Positions 22,376-49,294 of a stretch of 64,000 nucleotides of DNA are shown here, in pieces. The DNA lies in assembly GCA_018857735.1 (NCBI GenBank), contig JABMCL010001987.1:737501-801500 (forward strand). Direction: 5' to 3'. A program made the position numbers and the translations under genes. This DNA comes from Alviniconcha marisindica (lineage: Eukaryota > Mollusca > Gastropoda > Provannidae). The first letter of the stretch is position 1. The number at the start of each line of letters is the position of its first letter. Below the pieces are notes generated by a model. It had not been told where the DNA came from. It made no database searches and saw only the letters and a program-made list of their open reading frames with translations.

Positions 22376-23340
22376 GATCCTGCCCACAATGTGTAACACC
22401 TGCACGCTTTGGCCATCCTGCCCACAATGTGTAACACCTGCACACTTTGGCCATCCTGCCCACAATGTGTAACACCTGCACACTTTGGCCATCCTGCCCA
22501 CACTGTGTAACACCTGCACACTTTGGCCATCCTGCCCACAATGTGTAACACCTGCACACTTTGGCCATCCTGCCCACAATGTGTAACACCTGCACACTTT
22601 GGCCATCCTGCCCACAATGTGTAACACCTGCACACTTTGGCCATCCTGCCCACAATGTGTAACACCTGCACACTTTGGCCATCCTGCCCACAATGTGTAA
22701 CACCTGCACACTTTGGCCATCCTGCCCACAATGTGTAACACCTGCACACTTTGGCCATCCTGCCCAAAAATGTGTAACACCTGCACATTTTGGCCATCCT
22801 GCCCACAAAGTGTAACACTTGCACACTTTGACCATCCTGCCCAAAGTGTAACACTTGCACACTTTGACCATCCTCCCTACAAAGTGTAACACTTGAACAC
22901 TTTTACCATCCTGCCCAGAAATTGTAACACTTGCACACTTTAATGATCCTCCCTACAAAGTGTAACACCTGCACACTTTGACCATCCTGCCCACAAAGTG
23001 TAACACTTGCACACTTTGACCATCCTCCCTACAAAGTGTAACACTTGAACACTTTGACCATCCTCCCTACAAAGTGTAACACCTGCACACTTTGACCATC
23101 CTGTCCACAAAGTGTAACACTTACACACTTTGACCATCCTGTCCACAAAGTTTAGCACTTGCACACCTTAACAATCCTCCCTACAAAGTGTAACACTCGC
23201 ACACTTTGACCATCCTGTCCACAAAGTGTAACACTTGCACACTTTGACCATCCTCCCTACAAAGTTTAACACTCGCACACTTTGACCTGTACTAGTTACC
23301 ATCCTTCCCACGAGCAACATGCAACATTTCCACACTTTGA
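22376..23340 (+). repeat. Tandem array of a 38-bp unit, about 25 copies
   Basis: Unit: ATCCTGCCCACAATGTGTAA followed by CACCTGCACACTTTGGCC. The first third is nearly uniform and the right half more diverged (TCCTCCCTACAAAGTG, CTTGCACACTTTGACC). Because 38 is not a multiple of 3, each minus-strand frame cycles through all three readings, creating ORFs up to 270 codons that are not genes. Confidence 0.95.
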
Positions 23341-24362
23341 CCAGCATCGGCAAGACTGAGCGGTAACATCAACAAGCTGTTGGTACAGCGTCCCCCAGCT
23401 GAACACTCTGGGGTCACTTGGTATATGCAATTCTGGTGCTAGTTAGTTAGTTCGTTAGGAATTGGGTTTTTGCATCCTGTCAACCGCACTGGGTCACCTC
23501 GGCTCAATCAAACTCTGCCATATGCAAAGGGGCATTTCGAAACTTCTTATGTAGAAACCCTTTCTGGAGTCACTCCACACCAATCCCTATACAAACATAA
23601 AACAAAGCATACGTACACAAACATCAAACATCAATTTTCAAAGAGCGAGTCCCTTTAACATTACCCCTATTAAAAGAGCAAATAAGGCTAGGACATATTA
23701 GTATCATCAACCATTATGTCTCCATACCAGATTAAAGAAAGAAAAAAAAGAAAAAGGAATGGACAGAAACAATCAAAAACAAGAAAAAAATGTTATGTAA
23801 ATGCATAATGGCAAATGCCAGCGCCATATGGCAGCAAGCTGCACATACCACTTACCACCTTCTAGCTGCTCAATAAGAGTAAGTAAGTAAGTAAGTTGGT
23901 GTTTTACGCCCAGTCAAACAGTATGCTCAATAAAAAAACCATACAACAAAAGCTTAATGCCTAATGAAAAATTGAGAATTTTCTGGAGAAAAACCAAAAA
24001 AGTCAGAAGAATGGACCATTAGCAGAAAAAATGACAACTAGGCAGCAAGAGTCAAGAGGACTAGGCAGAAAAACAAGAGAGGAAATTGGAAAGGGGAATC
24101 AAATGACAGCCCTGAGATTCAAGACAGGGGAGGTAAACGTCAGGGGGCCTCCCTTCAGGGGAATTCACTGTACATCGAAAAATGCATTTCACAGGGTGAG
24201 AACATAGTGTGTGGGCACTTCTCAGTACCCTGCCATTGGGGCAGCCATCTGTCATCTTCCGAGGGTTTATCTCTATCTCTGGAGGTTGATGCTGTTATGT
24301 AAGAAGCTTGTGGATGAAGATAGTCCCCACATAAATATCCAGTGCACAGCAACATTTTAATG
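23341..24362 (+). repeat. Dispersed repeat family A, longest copy
   Basis: From about 23465 (TGCATCCTGTCAACCGCACT) to about 24160 (GGCCTCCCTTCAGGGGAA), the order of blocks matches 26805-27275: the CTGTCAACYGCA start, a CAGCGCCATRT block, CTAGCTGCTCAA, GCAGAAAAA.ACAA, GGGGAATCAAATGACAGCCC. A GTAAGTAAGTTGGTGTTTTA-CGCCCAGTCAA core at 23885-23920 is inserted in it. Confidence 0.75.
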
Positions 24363-24617
24363 TAGCTTTAGGTGTTCTTGCCAGTGGAACAGTAATATTA
24401 ATGTGTCATTCCCAAACCTGAAAATATAACTTTAGGTGTTCTTGCCGATGGAACGGTAATATTAATGGGTCATTCCCAAACCTGAAAATATAACTTTAGG
24501 TGTTCTTGCCGATGGAACGGTAATATTAATGGGTCATTCCCAAACCTGAAAATGTAAGTTATGGGGTTCTTGCCAGTGGAACAGTAATATTAATGGGTCA
24601 TTCCCAAACCTGAAAAT
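24363..24617 (+). repeat. 64-bp tandem repeat, 4 copies
   Basis: Unit: TATAACTTTAGGTGTTCTTG, CCGATGGAACGGTAATATTA, ATGGGTCATTCCCAAACCTG, AAAA. Confidence 0.93.
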
Positions 24618-25320
24618 TGAGGATTATGCAAAGGCACAGTCAACTTGTATTCAAAACGTGAAAATGTATCTTTTCATTCTTCCAGACACTCCAGGCATTA
24701 AACAAACAAACCACAACCGGGTAAGTTATAGTACAATATTTTCATTCATCCCCATTTAACGGTTGTTTTGTGGCTTTGAAAAAAAAAGGGCTTACTCCCA
24801 AAATGTGTACATGTCTTGCAATTTCCTATTAAATCAGCATTCTTTTCAAGTGTCTATGTGTTTGGATCTGGTAACTTTTCATGTGTTTTTTTGTTTTGTT
24901 TTTCTTGATCTCTCTTGATCTATCCTGATCAAGGAGTCAGTAACCTGGTGTTTTACACCCGGTCAACCAGTGCGGTTATATCAGGGCAAACATAGGTCAA
25001 GGCTATAGTTTCACAAAACACAAAAGCTATTACACCAAGACCAAGCCACTACAAACGGTGACAGAAAAACTTGAACACCCAGACTGCTGTCTCCTTTCTG
25101 AAGGCCACTGCTGTTGATTCTCCTTGACAAAAGAACTGTTTCCCGAAGAAGTCTTCAGCAGAGAAAGGTCTTGCCGAAAAGACTAAAGCAGCTACACAAA
25201 GACTTTGAAACATTGCGCGCAAAACAAGGCATCTCTCAGAACTCTGCACCATAACGTGCCCTAGCCTATCTAATCTGTCAGTCACCAGACATCCAATGTC
25301 TGTGTGAGCTATCAGTGAAC
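24618..25320. other. Intergenic, no intact gene
   Basis: Contains the dispersed core at about 24940-24990 (GTGTTTTACACCCGGTCAAC). Segment 25050-25320 may be the 5' part of the decayed element that follows, but no reading frame is convincing. Confidence 0.45.
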
Positions 25321-25600
25321 ATGGATCTTCTGCTTTATGGTCTGAAACCTTTCTTGAGAGTCCAGACTGAAGGCCGGGCTGTTGCATCAGAAATGGGTCT
25401 AAGCACGACTCCATGGATCTGCTGCTTTATGGTCTGAAACCTTTCTTGAGAGTCCAGACTGAAGGCCGGGCTGTTGCATCAGAAATGGGTCTAAGCACGA
25501 CTCCATGGATCTGCTGCTTTATGGTCTGAAACCTTTCTTGAGAGTCCAGACTGAAGGCCGGGCTGTTGCATCAGAAATGAGTCTATGCACAACTCCAACA
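25321..25600 (+). repeat. 92-bp tandem repeat, 3 copies
   Basis: Unit: CATGGATCTGCTGCTTTATG, GTCTGAAACCTTTCTTGAGA, GTCCAGACTGAAGGCCGGGC, TGTTGCATCAGAAATGGGTC, TAAGCACGACTC. Copies are nearly identical. It feeds directly into the decayed protein gene downstream. Confidence 0.93.
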
Positions 25601-26755
25601 CTGGCACGCTACAACAGAGAGTGCAACAGATGTTGCGTTACCCTCATGGAACGCCGCATCAGAAACAACATCAAAGTGGATCCAGAACAGCAGGCAGCAA
25701 AGTGGCATGCATGGGTGCTTGTAAAAAAGGACGATGGCCAGAGAATGAGAATGTGGAGATGCAGGGACCCTTCCGAACCTGCTGTTAAAACTACAAGAGG
25801 AACTGGCACCCTACTCAAAGCGCGTGTTTCTGTACCGATTCCAACACATGCAGTACAAACTCCTGCTTAGCAGTCTGTCCTCATTGCCAAAGAAACCAGC
25901 AGTGGCTGAATGTGACTTCTCTGAGAATTACCTCTGCAAGTACCAAGATGAGGTCCAGAGCGCACACTGGGGGTATAACCAAGTCAATGTACACCCTCCT
26001 TCTCTGAGAATTACCTCTGCAAGTACCAAGATGAGGTCCAGAGTGCACACTGGAGGTATAACCAAGTCAGTGTACACCATCCTGTCCTGTACTACCCGTT
26101 GCGGTGACTGCCAGGCCATTGTCACAGAATACATCAACCTCTTGAGGGACTATATTCTCCACGACACACACTTTGTCGATTACATCCTTGAAAGACTGCA
26201 GCAACACCTGCAGAAAGAAGGCATCATCTGGTTTGTGGTTAGTCAGGGAAAATGGATGATGGATGTACGGCACAACACAAATCAAACCAAGCCCTTCTTC
26301 TATTTTTCAAGCCAAGAGAGACATGGAGTCGGCCTAAACTGGATCACCTCATGACAAAGGCCCATGCGATGCATGTAGTGGTGCCATTAAAACCGCTGTT
26401 GATCTGGATGTGCCGGGACGAGAAGTGATTGTCCAAAATGCACAGAAAATGTTTGTGAACACCTCACAAAAGTAACGACACGGCAAAGGCCCATGAGATG
26501 CAAGCGGCGGTGTCATTAAAACTGCCACTGATCTGGACGTGCCGGGACGAGAAGTGATTGTCCAAAATGCACAGAAAGTATTTGAACACCTCTCACAAAA
26601 CTACATCCTACCCAAGCTGACTGTCCCAGCAGCCACAAGAAGCAGTCCTTTGAAGTTGAGAAGGCAGGAGTGCAGGTCAACAGAAATTTTGCCATCTTCA
26701 GCACTCCTTACAGTTCCTGGCACAAGGCAAATCCATCATATTCAAGGCAGGGGTT
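25585..26755 (+). pseudogene. Decayed copy of a repeat-borne protein gene of unknown function, with internal duplications
   Basis: Several frames carry peptide phrases in one order: AECDFSENYLCKYQDEVQS then AHWGYNQVNVHP (about 25905-25995), TEYINLLRDYILHDTHFVDY (26125-26180), then KGPCDACSGAIKTAVDL and DVPGREVIVQNAQK (26360-26440). Phrases of the type ENY....QDE.QS.HW.....HP followed by GKG.CD..GG..K are known to me from a multi-copy, transposon-like protein found in cnidarians, molluscs and fish; its function is not established. The frame is broken by stops and shifts, and two segments are duplicated in tandem (25915-25995 with 26003-26085; 26355-26455 with 26480-26585). It is not a working gene. 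Confidence 0.6.
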
Positions 26756-27310
26756 AGTTAGGTAGGTAGTTAGTTAGCTAGTTAGTTAGTTAGTAATTAG
26801 ATTTTAACATCCTGTCAACTGCACAGGGTCACCTCAGGACAATCAAACTCTGATGTATAAAAAAGGACTGGCCAGAAACAACAAAAAATACAAAAATGCT
26901 TAACGGTAAATATCAGCGCCATGTTTCAGCACGTTGCACAAATCACCTACCATCTCCTAGCTGCTCAACAAAAGCCATACAGAACAGCCTAACTTTTAAC
27001 AGAAAATGTTAGAGAACTTAAAAAAATAAAAATAAAAAGTCAGGAGAACAGTACTGAGCAGGTAACTTGGCGCTTTACGCCCAGTCAACCAGCACGGCTA
27101 TATCAGGGTGACAGAGAACAAACCGTCAGCAGAAAAATAACAAGACAGAGCAAGAAGACTAGGCAGAAAAACAAGAGAGGAGACAGGAAAGGGGAATCAA
27201 ATGACAGCCCTGAGATTCCAGACAGAGGGACAATATCAGACATCACTGGCCTCCCTTCGGGGAACCAAATGGCACATACCAGGCAGTTGATGATCCACTG
27301 GTTTGAGAAA
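26756..27310 (+). repeat. Dispersed repeat family A, second long copy
   Basis: Starts near GTTAGTTAGTTAGTAATTAG and CATCCTGTCAACTGCACAGG; matches 23465-24160 block by block to GGCCTCCCTTCGGGG at about 27250-27265. A TTACGCCCAGTCAACCAGCA core at about 27073-27110 is inserted within it. Confidence 0.75.
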
Positions 27311-27942
27311 GACTTGCTCACTCCAAGCTGACAAATTTCCTAGGGAGAAGTAGTTTCGGGGTCTTGGATTTTTCCTCGTTCAAGTCATGAAATGTGTCCA
27401 CACATCACCTTTCAACCTGAAACCAGCTGCAGAGGAACAGGATGATCTGGCACCCTTGCCCGAAGAGGATAAAAACAAAGTGCGGATTCTTGCTGCATCC
27501 AAAGCTGGCTCCATGAGGAAGGCACACAGAGAACAAGAAAAGCTTTTAATGAAAAATATTTGAGTTTTCTGTAAAAAAAATCAAAAAATCAGGAGAATGG
27601 ACCATTAGCAGAAAATTGACAAGACAGAAAGAGCAAAACGACTAGGCAGAAGAAAAAAAAAGAGATAGGAAAGGGGAATCAAATGACAGCCATGCGATTC
27701 CAGACAAGGGGAAGACATCAGACATCCCCGGCCTCACTTCGGGAAGAAGAAAAAAATGAAGACGAGTCTAACTTGTACATGTTACATTTTCAGAAGTGTC
27801 AATTGTTAAGGTTGCAGGGGGATCCTTTTGCTTTTGTTCTTCTTAACTGATTTTCTTTCGGCAGTGATCCAGCCTGGTTCGGGGATTACAAAATCAACAT
27901 GGGTGACAAACAACAGCAAAAACAACACATTTATACCCCTAC

Positions 27943-27973
<31 letters not shown>

Positions 27974-28678
27974 CAACAACAAAAAGCCCCACAATATCCT
28001 GTAAAACCAAAAAGACCAGACCAAAAACGTTGCACAGGCTTCTTTGTAAACGTCCATTTTGATTATCAAAGTCAATTCTAAATGCAGGACAACATCGCTG
28101 GGTACAAAGTGTTTACCACCACACTTTGCCCCAGCCCCCAAATAATTTTTTAAAAAGTCACCATGATTTCAGGAGCTGAAAAGTATCACTCAAATCCGCA
28201 CGCACAGAAAGGTACACACCTGACTGTTTTTCACCAATCATTATTCCGTAACGAACTAATGCGACATACGCCCAGTGCGTGCCAAAGCCAAAATCAGTTG
28301 GCACCTAGCTACTGCTAGATCAGTCACGTTTCAGAGACAGAGAGAGCGTCCTTCCCTGAATTAGTGTGGTGTCTTTACCATAAAGAGTTCAGCTGTGATG
28401 TGTTTGTGGTTGTGCTACAGGTGTTGGGTTTGTGTGGACTATAGTTTCACGATCCCAGTACGTTCTTTTTACTTACTGGTTTATCGTCAGAGCCGTCTGC
28501 TCAGTTCATGGCATCAGCTCCGGGCTGCTAAAGATAGCCAACCACTGGCAGCTTAGCTTGTGCAAAGTGGGAGAACCGCTTCATTAACCTGGAAGCCATG
28601 ATGAAGGCCGCTTTGTTGGCGCAAGAAGGGGGAAGTAACACTGCACTGCCCAACACGTGATGCACATCCAGGCCCTGG
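27311..28678. other. Intergenic; a further family A fragment and a (CA)n tract
   Basis: 27540-27745 is another family A tail (GAATGGACCATTAGCAGAAA, GGGGAATCAAATGACAGCC). A (CA)n run lies at 27948-27972. No gene is supported in 27750-28678. Confidence 0.5.
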
Positions 28679-29101
28679 CGTATCATTGGCGGGAGCTGCC
28701 ACAAGAACCATTTTTGTCATGACAAAAGTTTTGTCACGACAAACATGTGTTTGTTGCAACAAAACACCTCTTTAGTTGCAACAAAAGTATGCTTGTCATG
28801 ACAAAAGCAAAAATATTTTGTTGTGACAAATCTTTTGTCGCGACAAATATAATTCTGTCGCGACAAACACATGTTTGGCGTGGCAAAAGTATGCTTGTCG
28901 TGACAAAACTTTTGTCGCAACAAAATTATGTTTGTTGCGACAAGTATTTATCACAACAAAACGTCTGCGTGACAAACATGTGTTTGTCACGGCAAAAGAC
29001 AAGCATATTTTTGTCACGACAAAATACATGTTTTGCCACAACAAACATGTGTTTGTCGCAACAAAAATGATACTGGTGGCAGCTCCTGCCAATGATACTG
29101 G
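28679..29101. mobile_element. MITE-like element with 35-bp inverted ends enclosing an array of 18 imperfect 12-bp palindromes
   Basis: The ends are inverted repeats: GTATCATTGGCGGGAGCTGC at 28679-28698 and the complement of GCAGCTCCTGCCAATGATAC at 29079-29098. TGGC flanks both ends and could be a short target duplication. Between them, variants of TTGTCGCGACAA occur 18 times, about every 20 bases. Nearly all variants are C-to-T or G-to-A changes at the two CpGs (TTGTCATGACAA, TTGTTGCAACAA, TTGTCACGACAA, TTGTTGCGACAA). Spacers also contain short palindromes (ACATGTGTTTG). ORFs on both strands here are by-products. Confidence 0.75.
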
Positions 29102-29470
29102 CACAAGGCAAAAGGACGTGACTGGGCAGGAGAAGCAGGGACAAAAACGTAAACAAGACCACGCACAAGAAAGTGACTCAAGAGTCAGAACAACTCGTGC
29201 CAGATCACAGCCACAGCCTCTCCATTCACCGTTGTTAAAATAACTGGATGCTGATTTGGAAGAGGGCGGTGATGACACAAACCACCCAGCTGCCGAATCT
29301 CTAGCAAAACTGGCAAGCAAGTGCTTCAGTACAAAGCCTGCTGAGGACAAGCTGAAAATTAATCGAAAGTTGGGAAAAATACGTGTGACCATCCAGCTGC
29401 CAGGGCCTGATGCGGGTTCCTTCAGCGAACTGGGAAGTCTGGAAAGCTGTGCCTATAGCAGCAGGTAAAT
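29102..29470 (+). other. Possible decayed coding segment next to the palindrome element
   Basis: Two + strand open stretches (about 29083-29243 and 29256-29468) are polar and Lys/Arg-rich (TGQEKQGQKRKQDH; KLKINRKLGKIRVT). They could be fragments of a repeat-borne protein. No family is recognised. Confidence 0.25.
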
Positions 29471-29750
29471 CAGTCCTGAGAACGGCTCATCAGTCCTGAG
29501 AACGGCTCATCAGTCCTGAGAATGGCTCACTGCAGAAAGTGACTGCAAAAAAGCAGCCACTGCAGTCACCGAGAGAACGGCTCATCAGTCCTGAGAACGG
29601 CTCATCAGTCCTGAGAATGGCTCACTGCAGAAAGTGACTGCAAAAAAGCAGCCACTGCAGTCACCGAGAGAACGGCTCATCAGTCCTGAGAATGGCTCAC
29701 TGCAGAAAGTGACTGCAAAAAAGCAGCCACTGCAGTCACCGAGTCAACCC
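29468..29750 (+). repeat. Nested tandem repeat
   Basis: GAACGGCTCATCAGTCCTGA is repeated at short intervals within a larger unit that includes GCAGAAAGTGACTGCAAAAA and AGCAGCCACTGCAGTCACCG; three larger units are present. Confidence 0.9.
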
Positions 29751-31641
29751 AAAGGGCTGTTCTGCCTACAGTGCGCCAGCCAGAGTTTAGCCGTTCAACC
29801 AGCTATCAGCTGTAGTGCTGATGTGGTGGCACCGCTTGGCTACACTGTGCATGAATGTTCCCTCAGGTATGCGCTGCATTGCCATGAGGCCCCAGCTTGA
29901 TCAAAAATCTGAAACGAGAATGACTGCCAGCATTCTAAAACAAGATCCAAACACATGAAAGGTTCAAAACAAGATCCAAAAACATGTATTAGCATGTTGG
30001 GTTTTGTCCTAATGAATGGCGTTATTCTGAACCTTCTATGTGTTGGGATCCCATCTAAATCAGCAAAAGGTGGGGCTGTGCTCATACACGGTTCCCATCA
30101 CACAACAGCTGTTTGGCGGAAACCTCTCCAGTTCCATCAAAGAGGTCACACAATTTATGGACCAGCTGGGTGCCAAAGTCATGGGCAGAAGCAATACACA
30201 TGCCCCCCTTACTTTGATAGCAAATGCTCCACCTGAAACACCTCTGTGCCCCCAGGGCTTCAGAAATTATACACTCTCCCAGTTGCCTGAGGTGGGTAGA
30301 AAAGCCTCAAGGTGAGTTGAGACCAAAAGCCCATCAGCCAAGTCATAATTTTTGCCCTCAGCCATATCGATTCCTAAGAATTTGTGAAAAATTTTGGTCC
30401 ACCAGGGAAGAAATGTGAGCCATATCATCTGCAATCAAATCAAAAATGTCATCACTACTTGAACTTGGCTAAAACAATGGAAATGTGGCTGAAGGTGAAA
30501 TGGAAATGTTTGTCATAAAAAAAGAAAATGTAGGTGGTAGAGTGAGGGGATATTACGGGCTAGTAGTACTTCCTCTGTGCTCACATTCAATAGCCCAACA
30601 GGCTCGAAGTGAATGTTCAACCTCTGAAAGCTTCTGGAACTTGCCTTCACTGCCGCCAAAAATATGACTGGGAAACTAACCAAACACTGAACAAATGTAA
30701 TATTAAATAACTAACAGAGGGTTGAAAGCCCGCTTACTATTACCTCACCTGTTCCGTTGTTGAACAGCAACCTACACAGCATCTTGCATGCGGTTATGGT
30801 GTTACCACAACAGATGGAGGACCTGAACAGATTGTTTCGAAATGGAATACAATGGTGGGGCGCTGGACAAAAAATACGTTTCAAGTTTTCCACACATACT
30901 GGCCGGTAATGATTATCTTTCTCCATCTCCACACATCTGCCGGGGGGAAACAAACAAACAAACAAACAAAAACAGGAGGCAGCTCTTCGTTGTACCAGCT
31001 TCAAAATCCACAGCTTGAATACAACCTACCGAAGAGACACAACTGATATACCAGTACCACACGCAAAACATGTCAATGCAACGACACTTCCCTGCGAAAT
31101 AAGTTGATCAAATCAGGACGCAGTGCGCCAACACTGCACTGCCTGTTACCAGTCAATGAGTCACCATGGTGGCCGAGAGCCAAACTCCACACAGCCAACG
31201 TGTATCACAAAGAGACAAAAGTCCTGCATGATTGTGCCGTCCAGGGTTAGGATGACGCAGGGGCTATTTACACTAGCGAAAGTTTCCGGGCTGAGCTCAG
31301 GGGCCGGGCTGCTACATTTACGCTTGAGCCTCCAGGGACAGATGGGAGTCACGCTCCGCTCGGCTCCTGAGCAGGGCTGAGCACAGCTCGCATTCTGTCA
31401 AGTACGACATCTGCTGTTTGGAAGAATGGAACACAAAGCATAGCAGACAGGTGACACATTCTTGAGCCACAACAATGTCGAACTTCTGATTCATGTTAGT
31501 TCTAATCGCAAATGTAAATGCAATGGCCCGCTCTCATCCTAGGCACAAGCCGAGCTGAGAGTGGACTGAGCTCAGGGCCCAGTTTCCACAACCGTCTCCT
31601 CAACATCCGCAAGCTCATGCTGGACACGAAAAGGAGCAGCA
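29751..31641. other. No gene supported; includes the likely 3' UTR of CCDC102A near its right end
   Basis: Short ORFs on both strands lack motifs. GC-richer sequence at 31250-31380 and 31540-31640 may belong to the CCDC102A 3' UTR, since the stop codon is at 31642. I could not place a polyadenylation signal with confidence. Confidence 0.45.
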
Positions 31642-47213
<15,572 letters not shown>

Positions 47214-48000
47214 CTATGCGTGCCTAAACTAGTAAAGTCCGTTGAAAGTGGCAAAAAAATCAAGCAAGAGATTCCTTCAGCCAAATTAAACTTTTCAGAG
47301 CCATTTGCCATGTCATGTCGGATCTCTGTCTCAGCACATCCACACACAATTCTCAGAGTCCTTAAACACTGAGCATTGTCTCTCTGGTGCTCTTTTCTAT
47401 TTCACTGAATATTTCAGTTTTTCACTGAAGAAGACTGATATTGGTCATGATCAGAACTGAAAAGAAAAAGGTTAATTAATTAATAACACATTAATACTAA
47501 TCAATACAGTAATTAATACTAATAGACAACTTGCAAATGCTATGCAAACATTATTCTGACCAGGAAATCATGACAAACACATCAACAAAACATGCAGACA
47601 GACAGCTAGAGACTTACACAGAGTGTCACTGATACCACGGCAGTCAGAAGTATTTTTCATGCTCCACTACCGCTAGTACCACTACTGGTGTAAAGAGCGC
47701 CCTATAAATAACTAAATCAAGCAGAAGCGGCCTTAAAAGTGGAGCGTTCCTTGTGCGTTTGATAGGTAAGCGGTAACACTAACACTGTGTAAAAGTAGCA
47801 CTCAACAGACAGATTTAAAAAAAAAAAAAAAAAAATATTCTTCATGAGGTTGAGTGACTATTCAAAATGCAAGTGCAGCCCCACAATAAACAGCAATGGA
47901 ATCTAAAACTATCAAAGAGGCAATAATTTGGCCAACCAAAACCAAAAATTACCGTGTTAACATACCACACTAAGTTTTACAGCCATCATAATGGACGAAT

Positions 48001-48383
48001 TCAAGACAGACCGTTCGGCGACTTAGCACGCCACAGTATGATAATCATCTCCTCGCCATCGAATTTGGAGATGTTCGCTTCCTTGGACTTCCTGTAAAAA
48101 GAGTTTCAAAAAACACGCGAGAAATTACGAGAGTACAAGCTTGTACCATATGCACTGCAGTGACCATATGACAATCAGCTGGGTCGGGCGGAGGGAATGT
48201 GAAATAAGAAGAACAAAAAGAAAGATCTATGTACTGTCTATAATAGAAACGACAACAGCAATTCCCTTTTTTCATATCTCGTCACTTTTGTGAAGAGCTC
48301 ATTTACCTCTTACCGCCTGCTTCAAATGGTTTGATTCCTAATGCGTTTGTTTCGAACTTTGACCCTTGGCTGCAACAGGTCAT
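48001..48383 (-). CDS. Candidate spliced 55-codon ORF in the CCDC102A/APRT divergent region
   Basis: Exon 1, 48383-48307 (donor AAGAG|GTAAAT); exon 2, 48091-48001 (acceptor CTTTTTACAG), stop TGA. It reads MTCCSQGSKFETNALGIKPF, EAGGKRKSKEANISKFDGEE, MIIILWRAKSPNGLS. An alternative donor seven bases earlier (GGCG|GTAAGA) would change the second half to GSPRKRTSPNSMARR. Its ATG is only 30 bp from the APRT ATG in the opposite direction, so both 5' leaders would overlap. It may simply be a 5' noncoding leader of CCDC102A with an upstream ORF. No family recognised. Confidence 0.3.
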
Positions 48384-48412
48384 TTGAGCAGACGCCTTTT
48401 TTCCGACGAGCA
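48100..48412. promoter_or_regulatory. Presumed divergent promoter region of APRT and CCDC102A
   Basis: The APRT start codon is at 48413 (+) and the CCDC102A 5' exons must lie between 47456 and about 48380 (-). No TATA box is clear. Position alone supports the call. Confidence 0.4.
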
Positions 48413-48489
48413 ATGGCAGACCGGTTGAAGCAAGTTGAATCGTTGATTTCAGCACATCCTGATTTCCCGAAGCCAGGAGTTTTATTCAG
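48413..48489 (+). CDS. APRT: APRT coding exon 1
   Basis: 77 nt; MADRLKQVESLISAHPDFPK then PGVLF; donor AG|GTAAAA, phase 2. Confidence 0.93.
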
Positions 48490-49263
48490 GTAAAATTACC
48501 AGGTGTTCTTTAATACGCCCTAGCGAAGCAGTCCGTTGCCACTAAGTAAAAAGTAGAATAATCAGTACGTGTAAAGAGAGTTGTCTCGTAGTTGTACCAA
48601 TTTGAACGGGAACCAAACCAAAGATGCAAGATAGCCCGAAATCTTCGAAGATTTGCAAAACTGTATTTTCACCAGCATGTATTTTATTTGTTTGTTAGAA
48701 GTCCTTCAAATTTTGTATTGTTATTAATATTATTATTGTTAATTTGACATTTTCAGCTCCTTAGTCGTGTTGGTTCACTGTTTGTTTTTGTTTGCTTTGT
48801 TTTAACTAATTTCGGCAATGATATTTTGAGAAGCAACAGGTTGGCTCTGAGTGGTTTGTTTGTGTTCTTGCTCATTCTCATGCCGTCAGTCATCATTTAC
48901 CAGACTATCACATGGTTTCTGTCACATTTCCTTCAACCTAAGTTTAAAGGCACGTGTGTACTGCACTGCCCCGTCAGACACATAAGTTAAAAAGATTGAT
49001 TTTTTCCCCTCGGCTGTTACACTCATCCCTACACACATTGGCATGACATTTTATTTATTTTGTGTTATCTGTCGCATGTTTAATAACTAGACCTTGTGCA
49101 TGTTAATCTATATATATAGCAATGTCTAGGTTCACAACAGCTGTCAGTGTCACATCTGCTCACATTGCACAGATGTTGGAATGAATTTGTCTAATGAATC
49201 TGTAAACTTTTGTGTAATTAGCTGGGGGGATTCTTCTTCTTTTTCTTCTCACTGTCTCTCTCA

Positions 49264-49294
<31 letters not shown>

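Noticed and set aside
22048..22860. 270-codon minus-strand ORF
   Set aside because: Lies almost wholly in the 38-bp tandem repeat; the open frame follows from the repeat sequence.
28710..29070. Possible CRISPR-like array
   Set aside because: The repeated unit is a short palindrome with variable, non-unique spacers in a eukaryotic genome; no cas genes.
28747..29392. 107-198-codon ORFs over the palindrome array
   Set aside because: The array is palindromic and stop-poor on both strands; no protein motif.
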